Counted from the first letter of the stretch, positions 19,582 through 29,528 are shown. The stretch: DNA of 64,000 nt from Cyclobacteriaceae bacterium (GCA_958296015.1 CATQIH010000034.1:1-64000), one strand, 5' to 3'. Numbers and translations are program-made. The notes: generated by a model not told the origin, from the letters alone.

Positions 19582-19589
19582 TATTTTTG
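19582..19589 (+). promoter_or_regulatory. Putative -7 promoter box of the transporter-ATPase operon
   Basis: TATTTTTG matches TAnnTTTG exactly, 63 bp upstream of the ATG at 19653. A second identical box lies at 19547-19554. Neither has a well-spaced -33 TTG, so which is used cannot be decided. Confidence 0.4.
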
Positions 19590-19652
19590 TTCACATCCTG
19601 TGTTTTCCAGTATATTTTACTAACTCGGACCATCAACTACTGAATCTGTTTT

Positions 19653-22600
19653 ATGGCTCTCAAAAAGTTTGGCACCTTTGCAGGCGTTTTTACCCCTTCT
19701 ATTCTGACCATTCTCGGCGTGATCATGTACCTGCGGTTGCCGATGATTGTAGGCACTGCCGGTCTTTGGGCCACCATCGGCATCATCGTTATCGCACATA
19801 TCATTTCTGTGACCACCGGGCTGAGCGTATCATCTATTGCCACCGATAAGAAGGTGCAGGCAGGTGGTACTTATTTTATGATCTCCCGAAGCCTGGGTTT
19901 ACCCATTGGAGGTACGCTTGGGCTGGCACTCTTTGTAGGGCTTTCTTTCAGCGTGAGCTTATACATCATTGGTTTTGCCGAGAGCTTCCTGTCTTACTGG
20001 GGCTGGGAGGTCAATAAAGATATGATCCGGCTGACGGGCAGCGTTGCCTTGTTTGCCGTCACGGCCATCACCATCATCAGCACTTCGCTGGCACTGAAGA
20101 TGCAGTTTTTTATCATGGCGGCCATCGTGCTCTCGCTGATTTCTATTATCTTTGGCAACCACGACTATGTGCCCGAATTGCCTTCGCTGGATATACCGGT
20201 GATCAGTGCACCGCTCATGGTGTTGTTTGGTATCTTCTTTCCGGCAGTCACTGGCTTTGAGGCAGGCGTATCCATGTCAGGTGATCTGCAAGACCCCAGA
20301 AAATCTATCCCACAAGGTACGATCTGGGCTATCGCCGTAGGCTTTGTAGTGTATATTCTGCTGGCTGTTTTCTTTGCCTATACCGTAGACGAACAGGCAC
20401 TGGCTACCGACGGGCAGGTGCTGCTCAATATTGCCCTGGTGCCCGAACTGGTGATCGCCGGTATCTGGGGGGCCACCATTTCTTCTGCTTTAGGGAGTAT
20501 CCTGGGAGCACCCCGTATTTTGCAGGCCACCGCAGTAGATCATATTGTGCCAAGATGGTTTGCCAGGGGAGTAGGAGAGGCCAATGAGCCACGCAATGCC
20601 CTGCTGCTCACGTTCGTCATTGCAGAGATAGGAATCCTTATTGGTGAACTGGATATTATCGCCCGCATTGTCTCTATCTTCTTTATTACTACTTATGGCT
20701 TTCTCAACCTCAGTGCCACCTTTGAAGCCTGGACCAGTGCCGACTACCGTCCTGAGTTTAAAATACCCATTTGGGTGAGTGCTCTGGGCGCATTGGCTTG
20801 CTTTATCGTCATGATACAACTGGATTTTCTGGCCATGCTCGGTGCCATTCTTATCCTGGGGTTGTTGTATTTCTACTTAAAGCAAAAACAACTGGCACTG
20901 GAGTCCGGCGATGCTTGGAGCGGCATCTGGGCATCGCTGGTGAAGTCGGGGCTGGAGCGGCTCAATACCGAAAAGCTGCACTCCCGCAACTGGCGGCCCA
21001 ATATTCTGATGTTTAGCGGCAGCGAGCAGGAACGTTCTTACCTGGTGGATATGGGGCAGAGCATCTCGGGCAGGTTAGGGATGCTCACAGCCTTCGAGAT
21101 CATTCCTTCGCCTGCCACAACGATCAGCAAGGGTGCTAAAGTGATGGAGTCTGAGCATGGCAGGTATTTTTTCAATCAGTACCACAGCCAGGATGCCTAC
21201 GAAGGCATGGACCAGGTAGCTCGGCTTTATGGTTTCTCGGGCGTTACGCCCAACACTATTCTGATGGGGTGGACCAAAAGAGAAAAGAACCAGGAACGCT
21301 TTGCGCAGCTCATGCGCACGTTTCGTCAGGCAGATTATAACACCGTATTTTTGCAGTATCACCCCGAGGCCAGGTATGGCAACCGCAAAACCATCGATCT
21401 GTGGTGGAGTGGTGCCGGACGTAACCTGAGCTTCGCCATCAACCTGATCAGGCATATCACCAACGATGGTTTATGGAAAAATGCTGGCATCAGGCTGTTG
21501 CTCTTGATGAATGACCCCACGCAGGCAGATAAGATACGCAAAACTGTCAACCAGTGGCTCACCAGCTACCGCATGCCTATGAGTATGAAACTCATTGATA
21601 ACAGCCTGCTCCAGCTATCACTGGAAGAGCACATTGAGAAAGAATCGCAGCAAACAGACCTGACGATCATCGGCATACCGGACAGGCAGGTTCAGCAACA
21701 GGCAGACACGCTCAGCGAGTATTACCAGCAGATGCTGAGTCACCTAAATTCTGTGCTGCTCATCCATGCATCCTCTACCTTTGAAGAGCTTGATCTGGGT
21801 ATTCAGGAGCGCAAAAAAGACCAGCGGCAGGAGGGAATCAGCAGGGGAATCCGCTTGCCTCTCATGCCTACCGTACGCAATGAATGGCTCAAAGATGATC
21901 TGCTTAAAATTGACACGCGTAATCAACTTGTGCTCAAAGGATTTTATGAGAAAGCATTTTTGCCTTACTATCAGGATAATATTATTGTGCTACGGGAACT
22001 CAGAAAGATGTTTGACAGCATCTGTAAAGGGCTTGCCCGTGACCTGGAAGAAGTGGATGAGAAATACCGCAGGAGCAAAGCCCTGGAGAAAGCCAACAAC
22101 GAACTTACCTTCCGTACCCTGGCCCTGTTCGAAAAGTTCAGAGATGAATACCTGGAAATGCAACAGGAAGCTTTGCAAAATGGTGTAACTTGGTATGAAG
22201 AAAGGCTTGTGGCAGATATCGAAAGGTTTCCACAAAAAGCACGCATCGCCTTCAACAGCGACAACCTGCGCATCAACTCAGGCGACCGATGGAAGATACG
22301 GCTGCTCAAAATCTACAATCGCTTTACGGCATGGCTGTTTCGCAAACCGGCTTCGCGCTATATAAAATACAGAGACATTGCCTCCTACTACCTGCGCGAT
22401 AATCGCTATACATTCCTTTCTGCACTGCTTGAAGAATGGCAATTACAAACATTAGGCTATTTTCGCCAGGTAAGAGCCTTGGTGCTTCAACTGGATCAGC
22501 GCATCGGGCAATGGGAAGAGAACCTGGAAGACCTGCAACCGGAAGATATCAGTGCGGAAACCACAGAAATGATGGCCGACATAGACACACTGGAAGCGCA

Positions 22601-24710
22601 GCAGCAAGAGCTAGAGAAGCTTTGGCTGGCACGTATTCAGGTAGAATACCGGCGCAACCTGCGGAGTTTTGCCCATACGGTAGAAACCATCAACGGTCCC
22701 TCACTGCTTGACAAGCGAAGAAGTACCCCTAAAAACTATGAACGACTCTCAGAGCAGATACGCACTTTTGCAGAAGATTGGCACCAACACGCCACACTAC
22801 AACTCAATACCGAATTGTTGTATGTGCTGCTACAAACCGTAGAAAACAGGGTGGCTCAGGAGTTTATTGCTTTCAGTGAAGAAATGCAGCGAGTGATTGA
22901 CAAGCAGTACTGCAAACCCATGGATAGCCTGGAAGAATGGCTGCAAACGGCCATTTCTGACGAAAATGCGCAAGAAGTGGCTGTAGAAAACCTGCCGATA
23001 CTCAACTTCCAGCAGCAGCTTTCCTCTTACTACGAAAACGTGTCCCGCCTGGCCGATCAACTGCCTGAAAGCATTGATATCAACTATTCACTAAACAACC
23101 AGGACGACATAGAAACCGTGCGGGTGCCGTTGCAACGCCTGACCAACTATTGGCTGGAAAGCACCTTTTACCAGCCCCTGCAAAGCAAGATCGGTGAGGT
23201 GGATCAGCAGCTACAGCGCACCAGCCTGACGGTGCGCGACATTCTGCGGCTGGCACATCTCCATACAGAACAGGAAGAACATTCTGAAGAAGAAATGAAG
23301 GCTGCCAAAGATGCGGAAAGGGTTATTCAGGCTGAAAAAGTGAAACTGACGAAGCTGCAAAACGAATTTCTGCCAGATATGCAGCAGCATCTCAAAAAAA
23401 GCTTTGAAAGCCTGACTACCCACGATTTTGTGACGCAGGCAGGCGATATTGGTGGGCTGGTGCGTGCTTTCCAAAGCCAACAGGTAAGAACAAAAGTAGA
23501 CCAGTACCAGAGCCGTTTGATGCAACTCATCCGCAACACGGGCACCAATTTGTTGTACTCCAAAAGCCGGGGTATTCTGCTGGCCAAACAGCTTACCGAA
23601 GAAGAACAAAATGTGCAGTCAGATACTTCACGGGTGCTTTCTTTTGTGGAGCAGGTAACGCCCCGCCCGGAAATCACCAAGAACCTGCCGTTTTACTACC
23701 TCAACCTCTTTACCGGTAAGTCTGATATCAGTACCGATTTCTGGATAGAGCGTACCGTTGAGATGTCTTTGGCAGAACAGGCTATGCAACGGCAACGCAA
23801 TGGCTACAGTGGCGGCATTATGCTGCTTGGCGAAAGAAATGCTGGTAAAACAGCTCTTTCCTGGCGTATGGCCAAGAAGTTCACCCGCAAAGAAGACCGT
23901 ATCTACCAGGTATATCCACCGGTAGCAGGTTCTATCCAGGTAAAAGACCTAAACCGTGCCCTGCGGCAGACGACCGGCCATCAGGGAAGTACAGATCAGA
24001 TCATGAAAGTATTGCCCAATGAAAGCGTACTCATCTTCAACGATCTGGAAATGTGGTGGGAAAGAACAGCCGATGGTATGAACGTGGTGAAAGAAATAGC
24101 CAGGCTGATCCGGGATTACGGGCAGAAATGTCTGTTTATTATCAATACCAATGCCATTGCCTATCACCTGATCAATGAACTGTATCCTATCAAGGACTAT
24201 TTTCTGACTGTTATTCCATACCGGCCCTTCACTACCGAAGAGATAGAAAGGCTGATCCTGCTCAGGCACTGGTCTGGCGGTATGAAGTTCATGCTCAACC
24301 ATCAGGAAGAAGATACTTTATCGTCCTGGAAGAAAGTACAGTTTTTTAACCGTTTTTTTGATTATTCCGAAGGAAATCCCGGTGTAGCATTAGGAGCCTG
24401 GCTCACATCTATTGACAAAGTAGCAGGCAAGATGATACATTTACACTATCCCCAAATACCGGATACAGAAGTGCTTCGCCACCTGCCCGACGACTGGATT
24501 ATGATGATCATCCAGTTTTTGTTGCACAAACGCCTGTCGGTGACCCGGCTGATGCGCATACAGCATAGTAGCAGAGAAGCCATACAGCATCTTTTGCAGG
24601 ATATGGTACGTTCAGGATTATTGATAGAAAAAAATAATGGCGTATACCAGCTTAACGTTTATACGGAAATTCATCTGATCAACTTTTTCAAAGAACAGGA
24701 AATATTATGA
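19653..24710 (+). CDS. SLC12-like cation/chloride cotransporter fused to a P-loop ATPase and winged helix
   Basis: A 1685-residue fusion. Residues about 1-410 are a 12-helix APC-superfamily transporter of the SLC12 type: FGTFAGVFTPSILTILGVIM, GGTYFMISRSLGLPIGG and FFPAVTGFEAGVSMSGDL are characteristic. Residues about 445-705 match the soluble SLC12 tail (NILMFSGSEQERSYLVDMG; TDLTIIGIPD). Residues about 760-1370 are a long, mostly helical, Gln/Glu-rich region with coiled-coil character. Residues about 1385-1600 form an ATPase: Walker A GERNAGKT, Walker B SVLIFNDLEMWW, sensor-like FIINTNAIAYHLI. Residues 1605-1685 look like a winged helix (RLSVTRLMRIQHSSREAIQHL). Bacterial SLC12 proteins are usually less than half this length. 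The stop overlaps the next ATG (ATGA). Joint function is inference. Confidence 0.85.
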   Translation: MALKKFGTFAGVFTPSILTILGVIMYLRLPMIVGTAGLWATIGIIVIAHIISVTTGLSVSSIATDKKVQAGGTYFMISRSLGLPIGGTLGLALFVGLSFSVSLYIIGFAESFLSYWGWEVNKDMIRLTGSVALFAVTAITIISTSLALKMQFFIMAAIVLSLISIIFGNHDYVPELPSLDIPVISAPLMVLFGIFFPAVTGFEAGVSMSGDLQDPRKSIPQGTIWAIAVGFVVYILLAVFFAYTVDEQALATDGQVLLNIALVPELVIAGIWGATISSALGSILGAPRILQATAVDHIVPRWFARGVGEANEPRNALLLTFVIAEIGILIGELDIIARIVSIFFITTYGFLNLSATFEAWTSADYRPEFKIPIWVSALGALACFIVMIQLDFLAMLGAILILGLLYFYLKQKQLALESGDAWSGIWASLVKSGLERLNTEKLHSRNWRPNILMFSGSEQERSYLVDMGQSISGRLGMLTAFEIIPSPATTISKGAKVMESEHGRYFFNQYHSQDAYEGMDQVARLYGFSGVTPNTILMGWTKREKNQERFAQLMRTFRQADYNTVFLQYHPEARYGNRKTIDLWWSGAGRNLSFAINLIRHITNDGLWKNAGIRLLLLMNDPTQADKIRKTVNQWLTSYRMPMSMKLIDNSLLQLSLEEHIEKESQQTDLTIIGIPDRQVQQQADTLSEYYQQMLSHLNSVLLIHASSTFEELDLGIQERKKDQRQEGISRGIRLPLMPTVRNEWLKDDLLKIDTRNQLVLKGFYEKAFLPYYQDNIIVLRELRKMFDSICKGLARDLEEVDEKYRRSKALEKANNELTFRTLALFEKFRDEYLEMQQEALQNGVTWYEERLVADIERFPQKARIAFNSDNLRINSGDRWKIRLLKIYNRFTAWLFRKPASRYIKYRDIASYYLRDNRYTFLSALLEEWQLQTLGYFRQVRALVLQLDQRIGQWEENLEDLQPEDISAETTEMMADIDTLEAQQQELEKLWLARIQVEYRRNLRSFAHTVETINGPSLLDKRRSTPKNYERLSEQIRTFAEDWHQHATLQLNTELLYVLLQTVENRVAQEFIAFSEEMQRVIDKQYCKPMDSLEEWLQTAISDENAQEVAVENLPILNFQQQLSSYYENVSRLADQLPESIDINYSLNNQDDIETVRVPLQRLTNYWLESTFYQPLQSKIGEVDQQLQRTSLTVRDILRLAHLHTEQEEHSEEEMKAAKDAERVIQAEKVKLTKLQNEFLPDMQQHLKKSFESLTTHDFVTQAGDIGGLVRAFQSQQVRTKVDQYQSRLMQLIRNTGTNLLYSKSRGILLAKQLTEEEQNVQSDTSRVLSFVEQVTPRPEITKNLPFYYLNLFTGKSDISTDFWIERTVEMSLAEQAMQRQRNGYSGGIMLLGERNAGKTALSWRMAKKFTRKEDRIYQVYPPVAGSIQVKDLNRALRQTTGHQGSTDQIMKVLPNESVLIFNDLEMWWERTADGMNVVKEIARLIRDYGQKCLFIINTNAIAYHLINELYPIKDYFLTVIPYRPFTTEEIERLILLRHWSGGMKFMLNHQEEDTLSSWKKVQFFNRFFDYSEGNPGVALGAWLTSIDKVAGKMIHLHYPQIPDTEVLRHLPDDWIMMIIQFLLHKRLSVTRLMRIQHSSREAIQHLLQDMVRSGLLIEKNNGVYQLNVYTEIHLINFFKEQEIL

Positions 24711-25414
24711 CCATTTTCACAGCAGTCATTGTCGCGCTTGGCATCTTTGTATTTTTCAGGCTGTTCAACAGATTGCTACTGTCGATGGAAAAACGGCAAG
24801 TATTCTGGCGCAAGTTCTCCTATCTGATAGTAGGAGTAGAGCTGATTGTCTGGTTTCTCTGGCTCTTCTGGGTCATGTATTACTTTGTGCGCGATGAGAT
24901 CGTATATAGTTATCTGACCATTGTGGTCTTGTTGTTTGTATTGGGCATGATCACCTGGTTTGTATTGCGAGACGTAGTGGCAGGTGTTATCTTTAAGTTT
25001 CAACACAATCTCAAGGTCAACCAGTCGGTACATATAGCCAATATCACTGGCAAAATTATCAGGGCGGGCAGCACTTCCCTGGTATTGGAAAGCGGCGGTG
25101 AGCAGTTGAAAGTGCCTTACACCCGGCTCATTAATAAAACTGTCGGTCAGTTTCAGGCATCAGAAGTGATCAATCACTATAACTTTGATTTGAAAGTACC
25201 CAAATCCACTTCCAAAGATGTATGGGTTACACAACTGCGCAGCCAGGTACTGCTGCTTCCCTGGTCTGCTGTGAAAAAACCGCCGGTCATTCATTTCCGT
25301 ACCGAAGAACAGGAAGTGTACGTTTTTGATCTTCGCGTGTATGCCCTCAGCGAACGACACGCCGGTCTGATTGAGCAGCATCTTCATCAACTATATTACC
25401 CAACCCAAGCCTGA
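24707..25414 (+). CDS. MscS-like mechanosensitive channel domain protein
   Basis: A 235-residue membrane protein: three hydrophobic helices near residues 4-22, 38-62 and 70-88, then the MscS-type pore helix and beta domain, VLRDVVAGVIFKFQHNLKVNQSV and ITGKIIRAGSTSLVLESGGEQLKVPYTRL. A short alpha/beta tail ends the protein. It is shorter than E. coli MscS (286 residues) and may be a regulatory or gated channel partner. Its ATG overlaps the stop of the transporter-ATPase gene, and its own stop lies 1 bp before the antiporter start, so all three are almost certainly co-expressed. Confidence 0.82.
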   Translation: MTIFTAVIVALGIFVFFRLFNRLLLSMEKRQVFWRKFSYLIVGVELIVWFLWLFWVMYYFVRDEIVYSYLTIVVLLFVLGMITWFVLRDVVAGVIFKFQHNLKVNQSVHIANITGKIIRAGSTSLVLESGGEQLKVPYTRLINKTVGQFQASEVINHYNFDLKVPKSTSKDVWVTQLRSQVLLLPWSAVKKPPVIHFRTEEQEVYVFDLRVYALSERHAGLIEQHLHQLYYPTQA

Positions 25415-25415
25415 T

Positions 25416-26699
25416 ATGGACTTATTCAACCCTTATATTGAAGCCATTGCTTTCTGCTCTGTCATTGTCATTTCCTACTTCTTCACGATCATTTCCCGGC
25501 GTACCAATATTCCCAGCGTGTTGCTGCTCATTGCCCTGGGTGTAGGTATACAGGAAGGACTGGTTTTGCTGGGCGTTTCTTTTGGCGATACTTTATTCAG
25601 TCTTCTGGAGATTCTGGGCATATTCGGGCTGATCATGATCGTACTGGAAGCAGCTCTTGACCTCAAGCTTACCAGAGATAAGTTGCCGATGATTATCAAA
25701 TCGTTTTTTATTGCGCTGCTGGCATTGGTAGGCACATCGCTGGTGGTGGCTTATATTTTTGTATATTTTCTGAAGTTTGATTTCATTACTTCGCTGGTAT
25801 ATGCCGTGCCGCTGGCTGTGATGAGCAGTGCTATCATCATTCCCAGCGTAGCCGGATTGCCTGATGGAAAGCGCGAATTTCTGATCTATGAAAGCACCTT
25901 CTCCGATATTCTAGGCATCATGTATTTTTATTTTCTGGTGGGAAACCTGGAAATACAATCTACCGGAGCACTGGTGTTTGATATCACTGCCAACGTATTT
26001 GTAACGATTCTGCTATCAGTGGTGCTGGGTTATGTGCTGGTATGGCTTTTTCAGCAACTGGATTCACAGATTAAGCTTTTTTTGCTTATTGCCGTATTGG
26101 TACTGCTGTACTCAGTAGGTAAGCTTTTTCACCTGTCTTCGCTGATCATCATCCTGATTTTCGGACTGATGCTGAACAATTATAAGTTGTTTTTTCGCAA
26201 AAAGCTAAAACACTGGATCAATGGCAAGGCCATAGAAGAAACCACAGAAGACTTCCACTTGGTGACCGCGGAATCTGCCTTTGTTGTGCGCACCTTTTTC
26301 TTTGTCGTCTTCGGTATGACGCTCGATTTGCAGACTCTGCTGGATAAAGAAACCCTGATCATTGGATGCTGCGTGGTACTAGCCGTGTATGTCATTCGCT
26401 GGATCGTCTTGAAAGCCATGCTCATCCGCAACATCACACCAGAACTGTGGGTGGCACCTCGCGGACTGATCACCATCCTGCTTTTCTTTGCCATCCCTGC
26501 CGATCTGCTTACAGACCGGTTCAGTTCCGGTATTTTACTGGCTACCGTACTGGTCACCAGCATTGTGATGACCATCGCACTGATTACCCGATCGGAGCCG
26601 GAAGAGAAGATCAGCGAGCTTACCTTTGAAGATTGGAATGAACTGGATGCCGAGGTAGAAGCACTAAGCCAAAAACAGGAATCTCAGATTACAAAATAG
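25416..26699 (+). CDS. Cation:proton antiporter (CPA family)
   Basis: A 427-residue, highly hydrophobic protein with about 12 TM helices. The CPA fold is suggested by TNIPSVLLLIALGVGIQEG in the first helices, the GLIMIVLEAALDLKL segment, and VPLAVMSSAIIIPSVAGLP in the conserved ion-binding region. The C-terminal cytoplasmic tail is acidic and short. I start at ATG 25416, 1 bp after the MscS-like stop; the in-frame ATG 45 bp upstream lies inside that gene. Being third in the operon, it presumably exchanges Na+ or K+ for H+ together with the cotransporter and channel; ion choice cannot be read from sequence. Confidence 0.88.
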   Translation: MDLFNPYIEAIAFCSVIVISYFFTIISRRTNIPSVLLLIALGVGIQEGLVLLGVSFGDTLFSLLEILGIFGLIMIVLEAALDLKLTRDKLPMIIKSFFIALLALVGTSLVVAYIFVYFLKFDFITSLVYAVPLAVMSSAIIIPSVAGLPDGKREFLIYESTFSDILGIMYFYFLVGNLEIQSTGALVFDITANVFVTILLSVVLGYVLVWLFQQLDSQIKLFLLIAVLVLLYSVGKLFHLSSLIIILIFGLMLNNYKLFFRKKLKHWINGKAIEETTEDFHLVTAESAFVVRTFFFVVFGMTLDLQTLLDKETLIIGCCVVLAVYVIRWIVLKAMLIRNITPELWVAPRGLITILLFFAIPADLLTDRFSSGILLATVLVTSIVMTIALITRSEPEEKISELTFEDWNELDAEVEALSQKQESQITK

Positions 26700-26948
26700 C
26701 CCCTTGTGTGTGTTCGGGACACTCGAGACACTCATGTTGCTTGATGAAAACCGCCTTATCAGAACTAACTAATGCCCCCATTTCCATAGAAATTTACATA
26801 AAACACATGAATGTTCAATGATGACCAGTATGAAATCATCTAACTGCAATAACACAATAAATAAAACTTATGTAACTAAAATTATGTTAAGCAATAGATC
26901 TCGTCTTTTAGAGAAATATATAGTAAATTGCGGAAAAAAGTATAGGCT

Positions 26949-28085
26949 ATGTTAGATAGAATAGAGGATGCCATCCAGGCTATTGCTGAGGGTAAGATTA
27001 TCATTGTTGTGGATGACGAAAATCGTGAAAATGAAGGAGATTTCGTTTGTGCCGCAGAATATATTACTCCCCAAATCGTAAATTTTATGGCCACTCATGG
27101 TCGTGGCCTGATCTGCGCTCCTATACTCGAGGCCAGGTGTGAAGAGCTACAGCTTGACCTGATGGTTGGGCATAATACCTCTACCCATGAAACTCCTTTT
27201 ACTGTCTCGGTAGATCTGATTGGTCATGGCTGTACAACGGGTATTTCTGCTGCCGACCGGGCCAAAACTATCCGGGCTTTGATTGACCCGGTTACCAAAC
27301 CGGAAGAACTAGGTAAACCGGGACATATTTTTCCACTTAAAGCAAAAATGGGCGGTGTGCTACGCCGGGCAGGACATACCGAAGCAGCCATTGATATTCC
27401 TAGACTTGCCGGGCTGAAACCTGCCGGTGTGCTGGTAGAAATTATGAATGAAGACGGATCGATGGCCAGGTTGCCCGATCTGGAAAAAGTAGCTATCCGT
27501 TTCGGACTGAAGCTCGTCTCAATCCAGGACCTGATTGCCTATCGGTTAGCTCATGAGAGCCTGATTACCAAAGAAACGATATTGCCTATCAATACAGCAC
27601 ATGGCACTTTTGATATGCATGTGTACAAACAGCACCATACAGATGACGTGCATCTGGCACTGGTGAAGGGCCATTGGCAGGAAGACGAACCTATAGCAGT
27701 ACGTGTACATTCTTCTAACCTGATGGATGATATATTTGGTACTATTCGTCAGGAAGAGGTGCAAAACATTTTGCAGGCTTCCATGCAGATCATCAGCCGG
27801 GAGGGGAAAGGCATTATCTTGTACATGAATCAGGAAACGATGTCAGAAAGTCTGATGCACCATATCCGGCAGCTGCAAAAAGGTGTGACAGATCAAGAGG
27901 AAGCATCTGTGAGTGGGCCAAAAATGGACCAGAAGGACTATGGCATTGGTGCACAAATCCTACGGGACTTAGGAGGCTGCAAGCTTCGGTTGATCACCAA
28001 TCATCCTTCCAAAAAAGTAGGGTTGCAGGGGTATGGTTTGGAAATTACCGAATACCTGACCGTGGAAAACCACAAAAATCCATGA
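26949..28085 (+). CDS. ribB: RibBA-like protein: DHBP synthase with degenerate GTP cyclohydrolase II domain
   Basis: A 378-residue two-domain riboflavin protein. The N-terminal 3,4-dihydroxy-2-butanone-4-phosphate synthase looks intact: [11 protein letters not shown] (22-32), HGRGLICAP (50-58) and [12 protein letters not shown] (139-150). The C-terminal half has the GTP cyclohydrolase II fold, ending [13 protein letters not shown] and [10 protein letters not shown], but the zinc Cys motif is gone: where active enzymes have HSxCxxGD and RCDCG, this has HSSNLMDD (254-261) and RQEE (267-270). The catalytic QEGRGIGL region is REGKGIIL. It probably makes only DHBP, with another GTP cyclohydrolase elsewhere. 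Confidence 0.9.
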   Translation: MLDRIEDAIQAIAEGKIIIVVDDENRENEGDFVCAAEYITPQIVNFMATHGRGLICAPILEARCEELQLDLMVGHNTSTHETPFTVSVDLIGHGCTTGISAADRAKTIRALIDPVTKPEELGKPGHIFPLKAKMGGVLRRAGHTEAAIDIPRLAGLKPAGVLVEIMNEDGSMARLPDLEKVAIRFGLKLVSIQDLIAYRLAHESLITKETILPINTAHGTFDMHVYKQHHTDDVHLALVKGHWQEDEPIAVRVHSSNLMDDIFGTIRQEEVQNILQASMQIISREGKGIILYMNQETMSESLMHHIRQLQKGVTDQEEASVSGPKMDQKDYGIGAQILRDLGGCKLRLITNHPSKKVGLQGYGLEITEYLTVENHKNP

Positions 28086-28149
28086 ATCACAGATACTTTT
28101 TAAAATAGTTTCGTGTTATACATTTACAGCAAATTATTGACATGAGACT

Positions 28150-28785
28150 ATGAAAAGATACTGGTATTTCTTTTTACTATCCTTTTTACTGATCGCTTCG
28201 GCATACCAGTTAAGAGCACAGAATTTTCCGTCAGAATCGTGGCATGATGGCAAGCTGACACTTTTATCGGGAGATGAGATCAAAGCGAAACTTAAATATA
28301 ATATTGAGGGCGATCTGGTGCAAGCTAACGTCAACAATACCATTCAGACCTATAGCGCACGCAAGATTCTGTTCTTTGAAATTTATGATGAACTATCAGA
28401 GCGCTACCGCCAGTTTTACGCGCTTCCTTTTGAGATACGTTCCAACTATAGCGTGCCCATGCTCTTTGAGGTATTGTATGAAAATACGGTAACGCTGTTG
28501 TGCAGAGAACGAATTGTGCAGGAGAGTATCCCGCAATACAGCTACTATAGCTATTACACCCCGAGCAGATACGCTACGCGTTACCGCCTGGACTATGACT
28601 ATTATTTTCTGGATAAAAAGGGAGGTATTGTGAGCTATAGCATGAAGAAGGACGATCTCTATAAAATTCTTTCCAAAAACACTTCGGCACTTGAAAAATA
28701 TATCAAAGAAAATCGCCTGAAGTATGACCGCCAGCGTGATCTGGTGCGTATTACGGCTTATTATAATTCTTTGATTAATACCTAG
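28150..28785 (+). CDS. Secreted protein of unknown function
   Basis: A 211-residue protein with a clear signal peptide (MKRYWYFFLLSFLLIASAYQ, cut near LRAQ). The mature part is rich in Tyr and charged residues, with a beta-rich first half (DGKLTLLSGDEIKAKLKYN) and a Tyr cluster YSYYSYYTPSRYATRYRLDYDYY at about 134-158. The C-terminus is helical and basic. The pattern fits Bacteroidota envelope proteins of unknown role in which a DG-x-L-x-L-x-G start is common. It stands 65 bp after ribB on the same strand; no functional link is evident. Confidence 0.7.
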   Translation: MKRYWYFFLLSFLLIASAYQLRAQNFPSESWHDGKLTLLSGDEIKAKLKYNIEGDLVQANVNNTIQTYSARKILFFEIYDELSERYRQFYALPFEIRSNYSVPMLFEVLYENTVTLLCRERIVQESIPQYSYYSYYTPSRYATRYRLDYDYYFLDKKGGIVSYSMKKDDLYKILSKNTSALEKYIKENRLKYDRQRDLVRITAYYNSLINT

Positions 28786-28838
28786 AGATTGATCATCATG
28801 AATTTATAAGCAGACTACACATTCTCATGAAAAAATAA

Positions 28839-29415
28839 TCACACTTTGATAGGCACGGCGCAATTTATGATCATGACGAGTTGCACCATCGTATTGTATC
28901 ACTGCTCATCGCAGGGGGGGAGATCAAGCCAGGGTTTTGCGTGTTAGACATTGCCACTGGTACGAGGCTTCTAGCCATCAAGGCAGCACAACAAGTTGGG
29001 CCTACCGGAAAAGTTATTGGCATTGACCTTTCGCAAGGAATGCTTGCCCAGGCTAATTACAAAGCAGCGGCGGCTGATCTGCGCAATATTTCATACAGGC
29101 CGATACCGAACAACTTACATTTTCCCACGAACGTTTCGATGGTATATTTTGCTCATCAGCCATCGTACTCATGTCGGATATTTCTCGTGCTCTTCGGCAC
29201 TGGTTCTGCTTTCTTAAACCACAGGGTATCATTGCGTTCGATGCGCCTGCAAAGCCCTTCGGTATATCTCAATTCGTCTGGCCTATGCCGACATAGCGGA
29301 CACACCAAGCAAATGTCGCTTTTTTCTAGAGAAAGCAGGGCTTGAGGTTATGGATATCCGAACTGAGTCTGCGTGTAGTTCCATTGAGCTTGATAAGGCA
29401 ATCGCTATATGTTGA
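28839..29415 (+). pseudogene. Class I SAM-dependent methyltransferase (UbiE-like), decayed
   Basis: A methyltransferase broken over three frames. Frame one, opening after a stop at 28836 without a good start codon, gives FDRHGAIYDHDELHHRIV and the SAM-binding loop VLDIATGTRLLAIKAA (a Gly of the motif is Arg). It shifts near 29098 into frame two: ADTEQLTFSHERFDGIF, MSDISRALRHWFCFLKPQG. This stops, and frame three carries TPSKCRFFLEKAGLEV to the end at 29415. At least two shifts, a missing start and a damaged cofactor loop make it non-functional. It has no evident partner genes. Confidence 0.7.
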
Positions 29416-29528
29416 TAGTGTCAGGGCGGCGGCGGTTTCCGGATATGTTCCCAATGAAACAACTTTAAATTTTGCGTTCGGACGAAAACCATAAAACCAG
29501 CACTGATAATCACCAGCCTTTTGTTATC

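Noticed and set aside
26700-26948. FMN riboswitch upstream of ribB
   Set aside because: I looked for the conserved FMN aptamer blocks and did not find them; the spacer is AT-rich without the expected helices.
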